Shown: positions 41,810-50,264 of the stretch, one piece after another
Numbering within the stretch: position 1 is the stretch's first letter
How the letters are laid out: every line of letters begins with the position of its first letter
Origin: Brevibacterium daeguense
GTDB lineage: Bacteria > Actinomycetota > Actinomycetes > Actinomycetales > Brevibacteriaceae
Length of the DNA: 64,000 nt
Reading direction: 5' to 3'
Assembly: GCF_021729135.1 (NCBI RefSeq)
Contig: NZ_JAJTWW010000009.1
Span: forward strand, 160,151 to 224,150
The notes under the pieces: generated by a model
The model's input: the letters and a program-made list of their open reading frames with translations, nothing else
What the model was told of the DNA's origin: nothing
Database searches by the model: none
Translations under genes and position numbers: made by a program

Positions 41810-43357
41810 ATGGAGATCGCCACCCACCTGACCGGACCCACCTACGGCGCGCAGGTCAAGCGCACGCTCGAGCGCTACCCGAACCGGATCGCGTTCAAGG
41901 ACCAGCAGGGACACGAGCAGACCTACGCCGAGGTGTCCGACCTCATCGGCCGCTACCAGGCAGTGCTCACCGGCGCCGGCCTGCAGCGCGGCGACGGGGT
42001 GGCAGCGCTGGGTGCCAATCGCTTCGAGGTGTGGGTGCTGGGCGTGGCCGTCCAGTCACTCGGCCTCTACATCACCTGGCTGCACCCGATGGGCTCGCTC
42101 GCCGACCAGACGTTCCAGCTGGGCGACTCCCAGGTCAAGGCCCTGGTCGTCGACGAATCCACCTACCAGCAGCGCGGCCGCGAGCTCGCCGAGGAAGCCG
42201 GCCGGGCGGGCCTGAAGATGTGGACGATGAGCCCGTCCGACTTCGCCTCGGACCTGCAGGCCGCAGCCGAGGCGGTCGGCCCCCAGCCGTTCCAGACGGC
42301 TGCCGCGGAGGACGACCTGGCGATCATCAACTACACCGGCGGCACCACGGGCCGGCCGAAGGGCGCCTACCGCCAGCACTTCAACCTCGGCCCGTCGACG
42401 GCGGACATCCTCGCCGACTTCGAGCTGCCCGACACTCCGCGCTACCTGCTCATCCCGCCGATGAGCCACGTGGCCGGCACCAAGGTGCTGCCCACGCTCA
42501 TCAAGGGCGGCACGGTGCATCTGATGAGCGGCTTCGACCCGGCGCAGGTGCTGGAGACGATCGAACGCGAGAAGATCAACTTCACCCTGTTCGTGCCGAC
42601 CATGATCTACGCCCTCCTGGATCATCCCGACCTCGACCGGCGGGACACCTCGAGCCTGGAGTACATCCTCTACGGCGCCTCGCCGATGTCCGAGAGCAGG
42701 CTCAAGGAGGGGATGAGGCGGATCGGACCGGTGTTCGGCCAGCTGTACGGCCAGACGGAGTGCTACCCCATCTCCGTGATGTCCAAGGAGGACCACCAGA
42801 ACCCGGACCTGCTGCTGTCCTGCGGCAAGCCGGTCGAATCGGTGGATGTGCGAATCCTCGACCCGATGGGCGAGGAGGCGGCGCTGGGGGAGCCCGGCGA
42901 GCTGTGCGTGCGCGGACGCGGCGCGATGACCGGCTATTGGCGGCGCGACGACCTCACCGCGGAGACGATCGTCGACGGGTGGCTGCACACCGGTGACATC
43001 GCCAAGATGGGCGAACAGGGCTACCTCTACATCGTCGACCGCAAGAAGGACATGATCATTTCCGGCGGCTTCAACGTGTTCCCCCGCGAGGTCGAGGATG
43101 CGCTGGCCACCCACCCGGCGGTGTCGCAGGCCGCGGTGTTCGGCATCCCAGACGAGAAGTGGGGCGAGCAGGTCACCGCGGCGGTGATCCTCAAGGAGGG
43201 CCGCACCGCCACGGCTGAGGAGCTCATCGCGCACGCGAAGGAGCTCAAGGGCGGCGTGCAGGCACCCAAGGAGATCGTTATCGTCGACCAGCTGCCGCAG
43301 ACCGCTGTGGGCAAGGTCAACAAGCGGGCGCTGCGCGACATGGTCACGAGCGACTGA
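41810..43357 (+). CDS. Acyl-CoA synthetase (AMP-forming)
   Basis: A 515-residue ANL ligase: NYTGGTTGRPKGAYRQH as P-loop near 175, LYGQTECYP (A5), DRKKDMIISGGFNVFPREVE (hinge/A8) and TAVGKVNKR with the catalytic lysine. The N-terminal domain diverges from the ligase at 27958, so a different acid is likely. AGGAGG lies directly upstream of the ATG. It follows the nitronate monooxygenase gene by 100 bases and ends at a strong terminator. Confidence 0.92.
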   Translation: MEIATHLTGPTYGAQVKRTLERYPNRIAFKDQQGHEQTYAEVSDLIGRYQAVLTGAGLQRGDGVAALGANRFEVWVLGVAVQSLGLYITWLHPMGSLADQTFQLGDSQVKALVVDESTYQQRGRELAEEAGRAGLKMWTMSPSDFASDLQAAAEAVGPQPFQTAAAEDDLAIINYTGGTTGRPKGAYRQHFNLGPSTADILADFELPDTPRYLLIPPMSHVAGTKVLPTLIKGGTVHLMSGFDPAQVLETIEREKINFTLFVPTMIYALLDHPDLDRRDTSSLEYILYGASPMSESRLKEGMRRIGPVFGQLYGQTECYPISVMSKEDHQNPDLLLSCGKPVESVDVRILDPMGEEAALGEPGELCVRGRGAMTGYWRRDDLTAETIVDGWLHTGDIAKMGEQGYLYIVDRKKDMIISGGFNVFPREVEDALATHPAVSQAAVFGIPDEKWGEQVTAAVILKEGRTATAEELIAHAKELKGGVQAPKEIVIVDQLPQTAVGKVNKRALRDMVTSD

Positions 43358-43372
43358 GCAGATGCGGACGGA

Positions 43373-43406
43373 AACCCACGCCTCCAGCGGATGGAGGCGT
43401 GGGGTT
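43373..43406 (+). terminator. Terminator after acyl-CoA synthetase 2
   Basis: AACCCACGCCTCCA (43373-43386) pairs with TGGAGGCGTGGGGTT (43392-43406) around a 5-base loop, followed by CTGCTGT. Confidence 0.85.
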
Positions 43407-43434
43407 CTGCTGTCCGGGGGAGGACACTGGGGGC

Positions 43435-44025
43435 ATGAGATTCGCAGCGTTCCTCCGCGGCATCAACGTCGGCGGTCGGCACAAGCTCCCGATGGCCGAG
43501 GTCCGCGACGTGCTCTCGGCTCTCGGCGCCCGGGATGTCGCGACCTACATCCAGTCGGGAAACATCGTGTTCTCCGACGAGGACGGCGGCCCGCGTTCAG
43601 CAGGGCGCCCGCCCGCAGCCGGACGTCCAGTCGCAACGGGGCATCCGCCCGCTGAGGGTTCGGCGGAGGACTGGGCGGATGCGATCGCCCTTGCGCTGGA
43701 AGCACATGCGGGTTTCGCTGTGCCCGCACGGGTGCTGGCGGGGGCAGACCTCGTCGCAGCCCGTGACGCCTGCCCCTACGCACCGGAGGATCCGCGCTTC
43801 TGCCACCTGGTGTTCCTGCCGGAGGCGCCGTCGCAGGAGGTCGTCGTCGAGCTGCGCGGCCTGGCTGACGGAACTGACACCGAGCTCACCGTGGAGGGAC
43901 GGACTGCCTACCTGCTCACGCCGGGCGGACTGTCGAAGTCGAAGTCGGCCGAGCGGATCCTCGGCCGACTGGGCGGCACGGCGCGAAACCTCCGGACCGT
44001 CGACGAGGTCGCTCGGCGACTCTGA
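43435..44025 (+). CDS. DUF1697 family protein
   Basis: A 196-residue protein with the family start MRFAAFLRGINVGGRHKLPM, TYIQSGNIVFSDE near 40 and the C-terminal TAYLLTPGGLSKSKSAE followed by GTARNLRTV. Between residues 48 and 75 is a Gly/Arg/Pro-rich insertion absent from typical members. Function is unknown. The ATG at 43435 is supported by GGGGGAGGACA. Confidence 0.87.
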   Translation: MRFAAFLRGINVGGRHKLPMAEVRDVLSALGARDVATYIQSGNIVFSDEDGGPRSAGRPPAAGRPVATGHPPAEGSAEDWADAIALALEAHAGFAVPARVLAGADLVAARDACPYAPEDPRFCHLVFLPEAPSQEVVVELRGLADGTDTELTVEGRTAYLLTPGGLSKSKSAERILGRLGGTARNLRTVDEVARRL

Positions 44026-44052
44026 AGAGGCTGCTGACGTGGTTCGAGGACG

Positions 44053-44403
44053 TCAGGCGAGGAGCATTCGGATCTTCTGGACGAGCTCGGACGCCCGCTC
44101 ATCGACGCTCTCGAGAATGAAGTGGTCATTGTCCTCGCCGGGGATGTTCGCGGCTTCCAGGACCTTCCCAACGGGAGAGTCCTTCGTGTAGAGGCGGACC
44201 AGGCCTTCCTGATTCGTCGGCATGAGATCCGGGGTGTGCGGTATCGCCCCCATGCCATTGGCTGCCAGCGAATCGCAGATGGCCTCGTTGATGCCACGCG
44301 TGAGGCGGCCGGCCCCCTGAGCTTCCCGAAGAACCCACGCCTCGACTGTGAGAACGCCTCCGCTCTCCTGGACCTGCTGTCTCAGTTCCTCGTACGTTGC
44401 CAC
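44053..44403 (-). CDS. Orphan protein of unknown function
   Basis: A 116-residue soluble protein with an N-terminal helix (TYEELRQQVQESGGVLTV), a central GRLTRGINEAICDSLAANGM segment and a C-terminal helix (SVDERASELVQKIRMLLA). I do not recognise the family. Its base composition is lower in GC than its neighbours and its upstream region is AT-rich, hinting at transfer. A 9-bp inverted repeat (44443-44451 and 44473-44481) lies 40-80 bases before the ATG, and GGAGATGAAGTGAG serves as ribosome site. Confidence 0.7.
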   Translation of the reverse strand: MATYEELRQQVQESGGVLTVEAWVLREAQGAGRLTRGINEAICDSLAANGMGAIPHTPDLMPTNQEGLVRLYTKDSPVGKVLEAANIPGEDNDHFILESVDERASELVQKIRMLLA

Positions 44404-44442
44404 GGTCTCACTTCATCTCCATCATAAAAAGTTGTAGGTCAA

Positions 44443-44481
44443 ATCTATCATAGTTCTCAAGAAAATTCTTTCATGATAGAT
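44443..44481 (-). promoter_or_regulatory. 9-bp inverted repeat upstream of the orphan gene
   Basis: ATCTATCAT (44443-44451) and ATGATAGAT (44473-44481) are exact complements separated by 21 bases, with start positions 30 bp apart. TATGAT within the left arm region on the minus strand could serve as a -10 box. Confidence 0.45.
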
Positions 44482-44849
44482 ATCCCGAACTTCAGCGGAC
44501 GATTTACCCTTCGAGCCCTGCTGGCGTGGGCGAGAACTCGACTCCTGCCAAGTGATCTTCCCTCCTGGTGCCCGAGCTGAGGCCGCGGCTCGATCGAAGT
44601 TGCGGGGGCAGACGCGGCATCCAGCGGAAACCCGCACGCCATTCTCTCGCGGCAGTCGCCAGATGCCTGCGAGCGCTGCTGAGCCTGTGGCCTGCTCGTT
44701 GATCTGACTGATCCCGCCTCGCGGCGCACGGGAGTGGGGGCGCGAGGGTGAAGGGGCGCACTTCTTGGGGGATTCGAGTGGCGGGCGCGGGTGTGGGCCA
44801 GATCATAAAATCTAACTGTAAGTCGTGGTCAGTGACTACTTCAATGCCA

Positions 44850-44863
44850 ATGACTACAGTCAT
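44850..44863. promoter_or_regulatory. Palindrome in the flp promoter region
   Basis: ATGACT and AGTCAT with a 2-base centre lie about 40 bp upstream of the flp -35 box. TGACTAC occurs twice with an 18-bp offset (44833 and 44851). An activator or repressor site for pilus expression is inferred. Confidence 0.45.
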
Positions 44864-44900
44864 GTAAGTTACAAGAAAAAATAAATCGCAGGATTTTGAT

Positions 44901-44930
44901 TTGCAATTTGTTTGGAACCTGTGTCATGAT
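44901..44930 (+). promoter_or_regulatory. Putative promoter of the tad/flp operon
   Basis: TTGCAA (44901-44906) and CATGAT (44925-44930) are 18 bp apart. The predicted leader of about 65 bases contains CCGGCTGAGCCGG and GACCGGCCCTGCCGGTC hairpins, which could stabilise a pilin message. Confidence 0.5.
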
Positions 44931-45000
44931 TTTCATGTCACCCCGGCTGAGCCGGAACAGAGACCGGCCCTGCCGGTCACCTCATGAAGGATGAATCACC

Positions 45001-45225
45001 ATGACACGTGCAGCTGTCTACTTCGCCACTCTCTTCACCGCCATCGGCAACCGCTTCGAGACCCGCTCCAAGGATCGCGGCGCCACCGCTGTCGAATACG
45101 GCCTCATGGTGGGCCTGATCGCCATGGCGATCATCGCCACCCTTGTCCTGCTCGGACCGGAGCTGAACGACATGTTCAAGACTGTCCTCGAGAAGCTCCA
45201 GGCCGTCGGCACCACCGCCCCCTGA
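45001..45225 (+). CDS. flp: Flp-type (type IVc) pilin
   Basis: The 74-residue prepilin has a charged leader ending KDRG27 and the cleavage and processing motif G-ATAVEYG with Glu32 and Tyr33. A hydrophobic helix follows (about 35-55, LMVGLIAMAIIATLVLL), then a short C-terminus. It is the major subunit of the Tad pilus, processed by the prepilin peptidase at the far end of the operon. GAAGGATG lies before the ATG. It is the first gene after the AT-rich control region. Confidence 0.95.
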   Translation: MTRAAVYFATLFTAIGNRFETRSKDRGATAVEYGLMVGLIAMAIIATLVLLGPELNDMFKTVLEKLQAVGTTAP

Positions 45226-45261
45226 TCCCTCGATCCACTTCTAGATCACCTCGTGTGATCC

Positions 45262-45305
45262 CGGGCCCGGTGCGGTGCTGCTCCCTGGGGCGCCCGCCGG
45301 GCCCG
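45262..45305 (+). terminator. Stem-loop between flp and tadE (partial terminator)
   Basis: CGGGCCCGG (45262-45270) and CCGGGCCCG (45297-45305), followed by TTTCC, could end most transcripts after the pilin gene while allowing some read-through to the assembly genes. This matches the high pilin-to-machinery ratio of Tad systems. Confidence 0.6.
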
Positions 45306-45352
45306 TTTCCACACACCGCCACCGAAGTCGCCCGCCGCGAAAGGATCTGAGC

Positions 45353-45742
45353 GTGAGCAGCCGTCACAACGACCGCGGAGCCGCCGCAGTGGAGTTCGCC
45401 CTGGTGCTGCCGCTGCTGATCCTGCTGGTATTCGGCATCGCGGAATTCGGTCGGGCCTATCACATCCAGACCACCCTCTCCAACGCAGCGCGCGACGGAG
45501 TCCGCGTCATGGCGCTGCAGAACGATCCCGCCGCCGCCACGACCACCGCCCAGCAGTCGGCGAGCCCCCTGGGCCTGACCGCATCCCAGATCAGCGTCAA
45601 CCCGACGTCCTGCGCGGCCACCGCGACCACGCCCGCCGGCACGGCAACCGTGACGATCACCTATCGGATGGACTTCCTCACCGGACTCTTCGGTGCCGAA
45701 CTCGACCTCACCGGAAAGGGGACCATGCGATGCAACGGCTGA
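45353..45742 (+). CDS. tadE: TadE-family minor pseudopilin
   Basis: A 129-residue protein with RGAAAVEFALVLPLLILLVF at the N-terminus, the TadE-like G-x4-E cleavage motif followed by the hydrophobic helix, and AEFGRAYHIQTTLSNAARDG. A small beta-rich domain with a Cys pair (near 87 and 127) follows. GTG 45353 is taken as start. It overlaps the next gene by 13 bases. Confidence 0.9.
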   Translation: MSSRHNDRGAAAVEFALVLPLLILLVFGIAEFGRAYHIQTTLSNAARDGVRVMALQNDPAAATTTAQQSASPLGLTASQISVNPTSCAATATTPAGTATVTITYRMDFLTGLFGAELDLTGKGTMRCNG

Positions 45743-46683
45743 GGGACGACCGCGGTGCAGTCAATGTCATGGTGGCCCTGCTCATGATCCCGCTGATCGG
45801 CTTCGTCGCGCTCGCCATCGACGTGGCGGCGATGCACTGGGAGAAGCAGCAGCTTCAGGTCGGCGCCGACGCCGCAGCGCTGGCAGTCGCCCAGGACTGT
45901 GCGCGGCACGCCTGCGGCACGCCCGCAGTCACGGCGCAGGACTTCGCGGTCGCCAACCACAGCACCGGCGATGTCACGGCAGTCGTCGATCCCGTCCCGA
46001 CCCCTGCATCCGGGGAAGTGCGCGTGGCGACGACCGGCGTCAGCGAGCACTTCTTCGCACCGGTCCTCGGCTTCGACGAGACCACGCTGACGACGCGGGC
46101 GACGGTCGGGTGGGGGGCGCCCAGTGGCGGCACCGCCGTGCTGCCCGTCGCGTTCTCCTGGTGCGAGTTCCAGCAGCAGACCGGCGGCGGGCTGCCGACG
46201 GGCACCACCGAACGCACCATCTTCTTCACCAAGTCCTCCGGCACCACCGGCTGCACCGGCCCGTCATCGAACGTCGTCCCGGGCGGTTTCGGCTGGCTGA
46301 CCGTCAACGCCGAATCCTGCCGGACCACAAGCGCGATCGACGAGATCCTCTGGTCAGACACGGGTGAGAACGTGCCCTCCAGTTGCACCACCGCGGACTT
46401 CACCGAGGTGCAGAACACCACGGTGCTGCTGCCCATCTATGACGAGGCCGGCGGCACCGGTTCGAGCTCCTGGTATCGCCTGTACGGCTACGCGGCCTTC
46501 CACATCACCGGTTATCACTTCGTCGGCCAGTACTCGTGGAGTGCCGCAGGTACCTGCAAGGGCAACGTCCGTTGCATCCAGGGGTATTTCACGCAGTTCG
46601 TCGACATGTCCGACGCCTTCGACTACAGTCCCGGCGCCCCCGAGATGGGAGCCTCCGTCGTCCGTATGCTGCCAGATTCCTGA
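45730..46683 (+). CDS. TadG-like pilus protein
   Basis: A 317-residue protein starting with the TadG/TadE-like segment DDRGAVNVMVALLMIPLIGF, followed by DVAAMHWEKQQLQVGADAAA. This is the helix and helper motif of Flp-pilus assembly protein TadG. The extracellular region (about 60-317) is rich in Thr/Gly and Cys. It probably tethers or caps the pilus in the wall. It starts inside the tadE reading frame, so translation is coupled. Confidence 0.85.
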   Translation: MQRLRDDRGAVNVMVALLMIPLIGFVALAIDVAAMHWEKQQLQVGADAAALAVAQDCARHACGTPAVTAQDFAVANHSTGDVTAVVDPVPTPASGEVRVATTGVSEHFFAPVLGFDETTLTTRATVGWGAPSGGTAVLPVAFSWCEFQQQTGGGLPTGTTERTIFFTKSSGTTGCTGPSSNVVPGGFGWLTVNAESCRTTSAIDEILWSDTGENVPSSCTTADFTEVQNTTVLLPIYDEAGGTGSSSWYRLYGYAAFHITGYHFVGQYSWSAAGTCKGNVRCIQGYFTQFVDMSDAFDYSPGAPEMGASVVRMLPDS

Positions 46684-46696
46684 GTGAGAGAGTTCC

Positions 46697-47410
46697 ATGA
46701 ACGTCAGTCGTCGCATCCTTGCCGCAGTCGCGGCCGTCCTGCTTGCCGGAGTCGGCGCACTCCTGGTGTTCGCCTACGTCGCAGGTGCCGAGCAGCGCGC
46801 CCTGGCCCGGCTCGACCCCGTCGAGGTGTACGTCATCAGTGAGCCCGTCCCCACCGGCACGCCGGCCGAGGCGCTCGGGGAGACGGTGACGGTGAAATCG
46901 CTGCCCGCCGAGGCGGTGGTCCCCGGAGCGGTCACCGATCTCGACGAGCTCAGCGGGCTGGTCACGGTGACGGATCTGCAGCCCGGGGAGCAGCTGCTCG
47001 CCGCCCGCTTCGCCGTCCCCTCCGACGCCACCGTGGTGGTCCCGGAGGGCATGCACGAGGTGTCGTTCCTGCTCGACTCGCAGCGCGTCCTCGGCGGCAA
47101 CCTCACACCTGGCGCCACCGTCGGAGTATTCGTGTCCGGGGGTGACGACCCCGCAACCCGGCTCGAGATCGCTCACGTGCTCATCACCCGCGTGCAGGGC
47201 GGTCTGGCACCGCCCGCGGAGCCGAAGGACGGCGAAACCGATGAACCCGCCCCGGCCCCCATGCCGGAGGGCGGGGTCATGGTCACCATGGCACTCCACC
47301 CGAAGGATGTCGAAGCAGTCGTGTTCGCGGCCGAGTACGAGTCGATCTGGCTGTCCCTGGAGCGCTCGGCGAACGCACTGCCTCCGAGCGAGAACGTGGA
47401 ATCAGAATGA
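46697..47410 (+). CDS. cpaB: Flp pilus assembly protein CpaB/RcpC (SAF domain)
   Basis: The 237-residue protein has an N-terminal membrane helix (about 8-29), a SAF domain (VEVYVISEPVPTGTPAEAL, then VTVTDLQPGEQLLAARF) and the RcpC-like second domain (EGMHEVSFLLDSQRVLGGNL, PGATVGVFV). CpaB acts outside the membrane in Tad pilus assembly. It overlaps tadZ by ATGA. It is distinct from the orphan SAF protein at 12165-12890. Confidence 0.88.
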   Translation: MNVSRRILAAVAAVLLAGVGALLVFAYVAGAEQRALARLDPVEVYVISEPVPTGTPAEALGETVTVKSLPAEAVVPGAVTDLDELSGLVTVTDLQPGEQLLAARFAVPSDATVVVPEGMHEVSFLLDSQRVLGGNLTPGATVGVFVSGGDDPATRLEIAHVLITRVQGGLAPPAEPKDGETDEPAPAPMPEGGVMVTMALHPKDVEAVVFAAEYESIWLSLERSANALPPSENVESE

Positions 47411-48642
47411 GCAGCATTGCCCTTGTCACCCCATCATCGGAACTCCTGGACCGCCTTCAGCGCACCGTCGACACTCCTCTGCTGGTTCAGCTCACCGAAG
47501 CACTGCCGGCGCACCCCGCCGAGCTGTTCGATCGGCTGGCCGGGCAGATTCCCGAGGTGCTCATCCTCGACGCGGCACCGCCTCGGGCTCAGGAGGCCCT
47601 CGCGCTGGCCGCGCAGTTCGACGAGCAGTTCCCGAACGTCACCGTGGTCCTCGTCAGCGACGAGGCCGTGGCTATCGGCCTGGCCGCGATCCGCGCGGGG
47701 GTCCGCGACATCCTGCACCCGCAGGCGGGTGAAGCCGAGATCCGCTGGGTCCTCGACCGCGCATGCAAGACCTCTCAGATGCGTCCGGCCGGCTTCGACC
47801 CGCTCCACCAGTCGGTCGGCGACCCTCAGCAGGGTCGCGTCATCACCGTGGCCTCGCCCAAGGGCGGTGTCGGCAAGACCGCCATCGCGACCAATCTGGG
47901 AGTCGGGCTGGCCCGGCACGAGCCGGGCTCGACCGTGCTGGTCGACCTGGACGTGCAGTTCGGGGACGTGGACTCGGCACTGGATCTCACTGCGGAGTAC
48001 ACGCTGGAGGACGCGGTCAACAGCCCGGCCGCCCAGGACCCCATGGTGCTCAAGACGTTTCTGACCCGGCATCGCAGCGGTCTCTACGTGCTCCCCGCCC
48101 CGGTGATGCCGGCGGCTGCCGACGGGATCACCCCCGAACAAATCGTGAGTCTGCTGGCCATGCTGGCCGGGGAATTCCGGAACGTTGTCATCGACACCGC
48201 TGCCGGCATCTCCGATCCGACCCTGGCCGCCTTCGACATCTCCACCGATCTCGTCCTGGTGACCAGCATGGATGTGCCCGCGGTCAGGGCGATGCGCAAA
48301 GAGCTCGCCACCCTGGCGGCGCTGGGCCTGTCCGACACGACACGACACCTGGTGGTGAATCTGGCCGAGCCGGGCGGTGGGCTCACCGTCGCCGACGTCG
48401 AGGCCTCCCTGTCCTCCGCTGTCGCTCTCACCCTGCCCAGATCCAAGGTCGGGCTGGCCGCGACCAATCAGGGCATTCCGCTCCTGGAGAGCGGGGTGCG
48501 CGATCCGCTCACGAAGGAGCTGCGCCGCCTGCTCGCCCGGGTCGCGCCCCAGCCGGCGCACAGGTCGCCGTCCTCCGCGCCCGCCTCGCCTCCCCGCCCA
48601 CGTTCGCCCCGCCTCTTCATCGGGAAAGGAAGCCGTCGATGA
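47407..48642 (+). CDS. tadZ: Pilus assembly ATPase TadZ/CpaE
   Basis: The 411-residue protein has an N-terminal receiver-like domain (about 1-120) without an obvious phosphorylation triad. A MinD/ParA-type ATPase follows, with the deviant Walker A SPKGGVGKTAIATN at about 151-164, VLVDLDVQFGDVDSAL, and VIDTAAGISDPTL as Walker B. TadZ localises the Tad machinery to the cell pole. It overlaps both its neighbours by ATGA-type junctions. The C-terminus is Pro/Ser-rich. Confidence 0.9.
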   Translation: MSSIALVTPSSELLDRLQRTVDTPLLVQLTEALPAHPAELFDRLAGQIPEVLILDAAPPRAQEALALAAQFDEQFPNVTVVLVSDEAVAIGLAAIRAGVRDILHPQAGEAEIRWVLDRACKTSQMRPAGFDPLHQSVGDPQQGRVITVASPKGGVGKTAIATNLGVGLARHEPGSTVLVDLDVQFGDVDSALDLTAEYTLEDAVNSPAAQDPMVLKTFLTRHRSGLYVLPAPVMPAAADGITPEQIVSLLAMLAGEFRNVVIDTAAGISDPTLAAFDISTDLVLVTSMDVPAVRAMRKELATLAALGLSDTTRHLVVNLAEPGGGLTVADVEASLSSAVALTLPRSKVGLAATNQGIPLLESGVRDPLTKELRRLLARVAPQPAHRSPSSAPASPPRPRSPRLFIGKGSRR

Positions 48643-50264
48643 GTCTGTCTCGCCGCCTGCAGGCGGCCCACAATCCGAACCACACCGATCCCGCGCGCTC
48701 TGCGGCGCGTCCGTCCGTCGGTGCCGAAGGCGACCATCCGACGGATTCCTCCGGCGTCCGCGCGGCTCCGGCGAGGGGCGAACGGGAGAATCGTGCCGAT
48801 GGCGACGGGTCCGCTGGTGAGCCGAGAACGGGCCGGCACAGCAGCCACGCGGGACCGGCGGGTCCCGATCCGGTGGCCGGCGCCTCGGGAACGGCGAGCC
48901 CGCAGAACAGCGGCCGACTGGTCGGGGAGGATCCGGCGGCCCGCCGGGAGACCCCGGTCTCGGAGCTGTCCGGCAGCCCCGCGCTGACGCGCCTCAAGGA
49001 TCGGGCGGCCACCGCGCTGTTCGAACGGATGGGCACGCGACTCAGCGACCCGTCCCTGAGCGAGGAGCAGCTGCACTCGCTCGTGCACACCCAGCTCAAC
49101 AGCATCGTCGCCGAGGAGAAGGTGCCGCTGACGGATGATCAGCGCCAGCGCCTGATCAGGGAGGTGCAGGCCGACGCGCTCGGCTACGGCCCGCTCGAAC
49201 GGCTGCTGGACGACCCGACGGTCACCGAGATCATGGTCAACGGGCCGGACATGGTCTACGTCGAGCAGCACGGCAAGCTCACGCGCAGCACCGCGCGATT
49301 CACCTCCGAGGAGCATCTGCGCCGGGTAATCGACCGGATCGTGTCGCGGGTCGGCAGGCGCGTCGACGAGTCCTCGCCGCTGGTCGACGCGCGTCTTGCG
49401 GACGGATCCCGTGTGAATGCCGTCGTCCCGCCACTGGCCTTCAACGGGTCCTCCCTGACCATCCGGAAGTTCTCCAAGGACCCCTTCAAGGTGCCGGACC
49501 TGATCCGGTTCGGCACCCTCACCCCGGAGATGGCGGACCTGCTCCACGCGTGTGTCGAGGCGCGCCTGAACATCATCGTCTCCGGCGGCACCGGGTCGGG
49601 CAAGACGACGCTGCTCAACGTGCTGTCCTCGTTCATCCCCACCGACGAGCGGATCGTGACGATCGAGGACGCCGTGGAGCTGCAGCTCCAGCAGGACCAC
49701 GTCGTGCGGCTGGAGTCGCGGCCCTCGAACCTGGAGGGCAAGGGCGAGATCACGATCCGCGACCTGGTCCGCAACTCCCTGCGCATGCGGCCCGACCGCA
49801 TCGTCGTCGGCGAGGTCCGCGGCGGCGAGACGCTCGACATGCTCCAGGCGATGAACACCGGCCACGACGGGTCGCTGTCCACGGTGCACTCCAACTCGCC
49901 CCGCGACGCGATCGCCCGGCTCGAGACCCTGGTGCTGATGGCAGGCGTCGATCTCCCCCTGCGCGCCGTGCGCGAGCAGATCGCCTCGGCCGTGGACGTC
50001 ATCATCCAGCTCACCCGGCTGCGCGACGGCACCCGCCGGGTGACGGCCGTGACTGAGGTGCAGGGAATGGAGGGCCAGACGGTGACGCTGCAGGACGCCT
50101 TCCTGTTCGACTACTCCGCAGGTGTCGACCCCAGCGGTCGGTTCCGCGGGAAGCCGGTGTCCACCGGCATCCGACCGCGCTTCACGGACCGCTTCGAGGA
50201 GCTCGGCATCAACCTGCCGGCCGGCGTGTTCGAACCCCCGACGACGGCGGGAGCACGGCGGTGA
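48639..50264 (+). CDS. tadA: Tad secretion ATPase TadA/CpaF
   Basis: A 541-residue hexameric ATPase that powers pilus extension. A disordered N-terminus (1-110) is followed by the N-terminal domain ending PLVDARLADGSRVNAVVPP. Walker A is GGTGSGKTTLLN at about 315-326, the Asp box is TIEDAVELQL, Walker B is PDRIVVGEVRGGE, and the His box is HDGSLSTVHSNSPRDA. The ATG at 48639 overlaps the tadZ stop codon. Confidence 0.94.
   Translation: MSLSRRLQAAHNPNHTDPARSAARPSVGAEGDHPTDSSGVRAAPARGERENRADGDGSAGEPRTGRHSSHAGPAGPDPVAGASGTASPQNSGRLVGEDPAARRETPVSELSGSPALTRLKDRAATALFERMGTRLSDPSLSEEQLHSLVHTQLNSIVAEEKVPLTDDQRQRLIREVQADALGYGPLERLLDDPTVTEIMVNGPDMVYVEQHGKLTRSTARFTSEEHLRRVIDRIVSRVGRRVDESSPLVDARLADGSRVNAVVPPLAFNGSSLTIRKFSKDPFKVPDLIRFGTLTPEMADLLHACVEARLNIIVSGGTGSGKTTLLNVLSSFIPTDERIVTIEDAVELQLQQDHVVRLESRPSNLEGKGEITIRDLVRNSLRMRPDRIVVGEVRGGETLDMLQAMNTGHDGSLSTVHSNSPRDAIARLETLVLMAGVDLPLRAVREQIASAVDVIIQLTRLRDGTRRVTAVTEVQGMEGQTVTLQDAFLFDYSAGVDPSGRFRGKPVSTGIRPRFTDRFEELGINLPAGVFEPPTTAGARR

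Larger units (their letters stand above)
44404..45000. other. AT-rich control region between orphan gene and tad operon
   Basis: This 597-base stretch has no convincing gene. It contains the inverted repeat ATCTATCAT/ATGATAGAT (44443-44481), a normal-GC segment without recognised features (about 44485-44805), and an AT-rich block (44808-44935). The AT-rich block carries the palindrome ATGACT-AC-AGTCAT (44850-44863), TGACTAC direct repeats (44833 and 44851) and the flp promoter. Two leader hairpins follow (44944-44979). Confidence 0.65.

Noticed and set aside
44420..44815. ATCATAAAA near 44420 and 44803 as att-like flanking repeats of a small insert
   Set aside because: The match is only nine AT-rich bases, the flanks diverge, and nothing between them looks like a mobile element.
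44504..44863. Open frames of 90-119 codons in the AT-rich interval upstream of flp
   Set aside because: No ribosome sites, no domain-like sequence, and they overlap each other; they appear to be chance frames in a control region.
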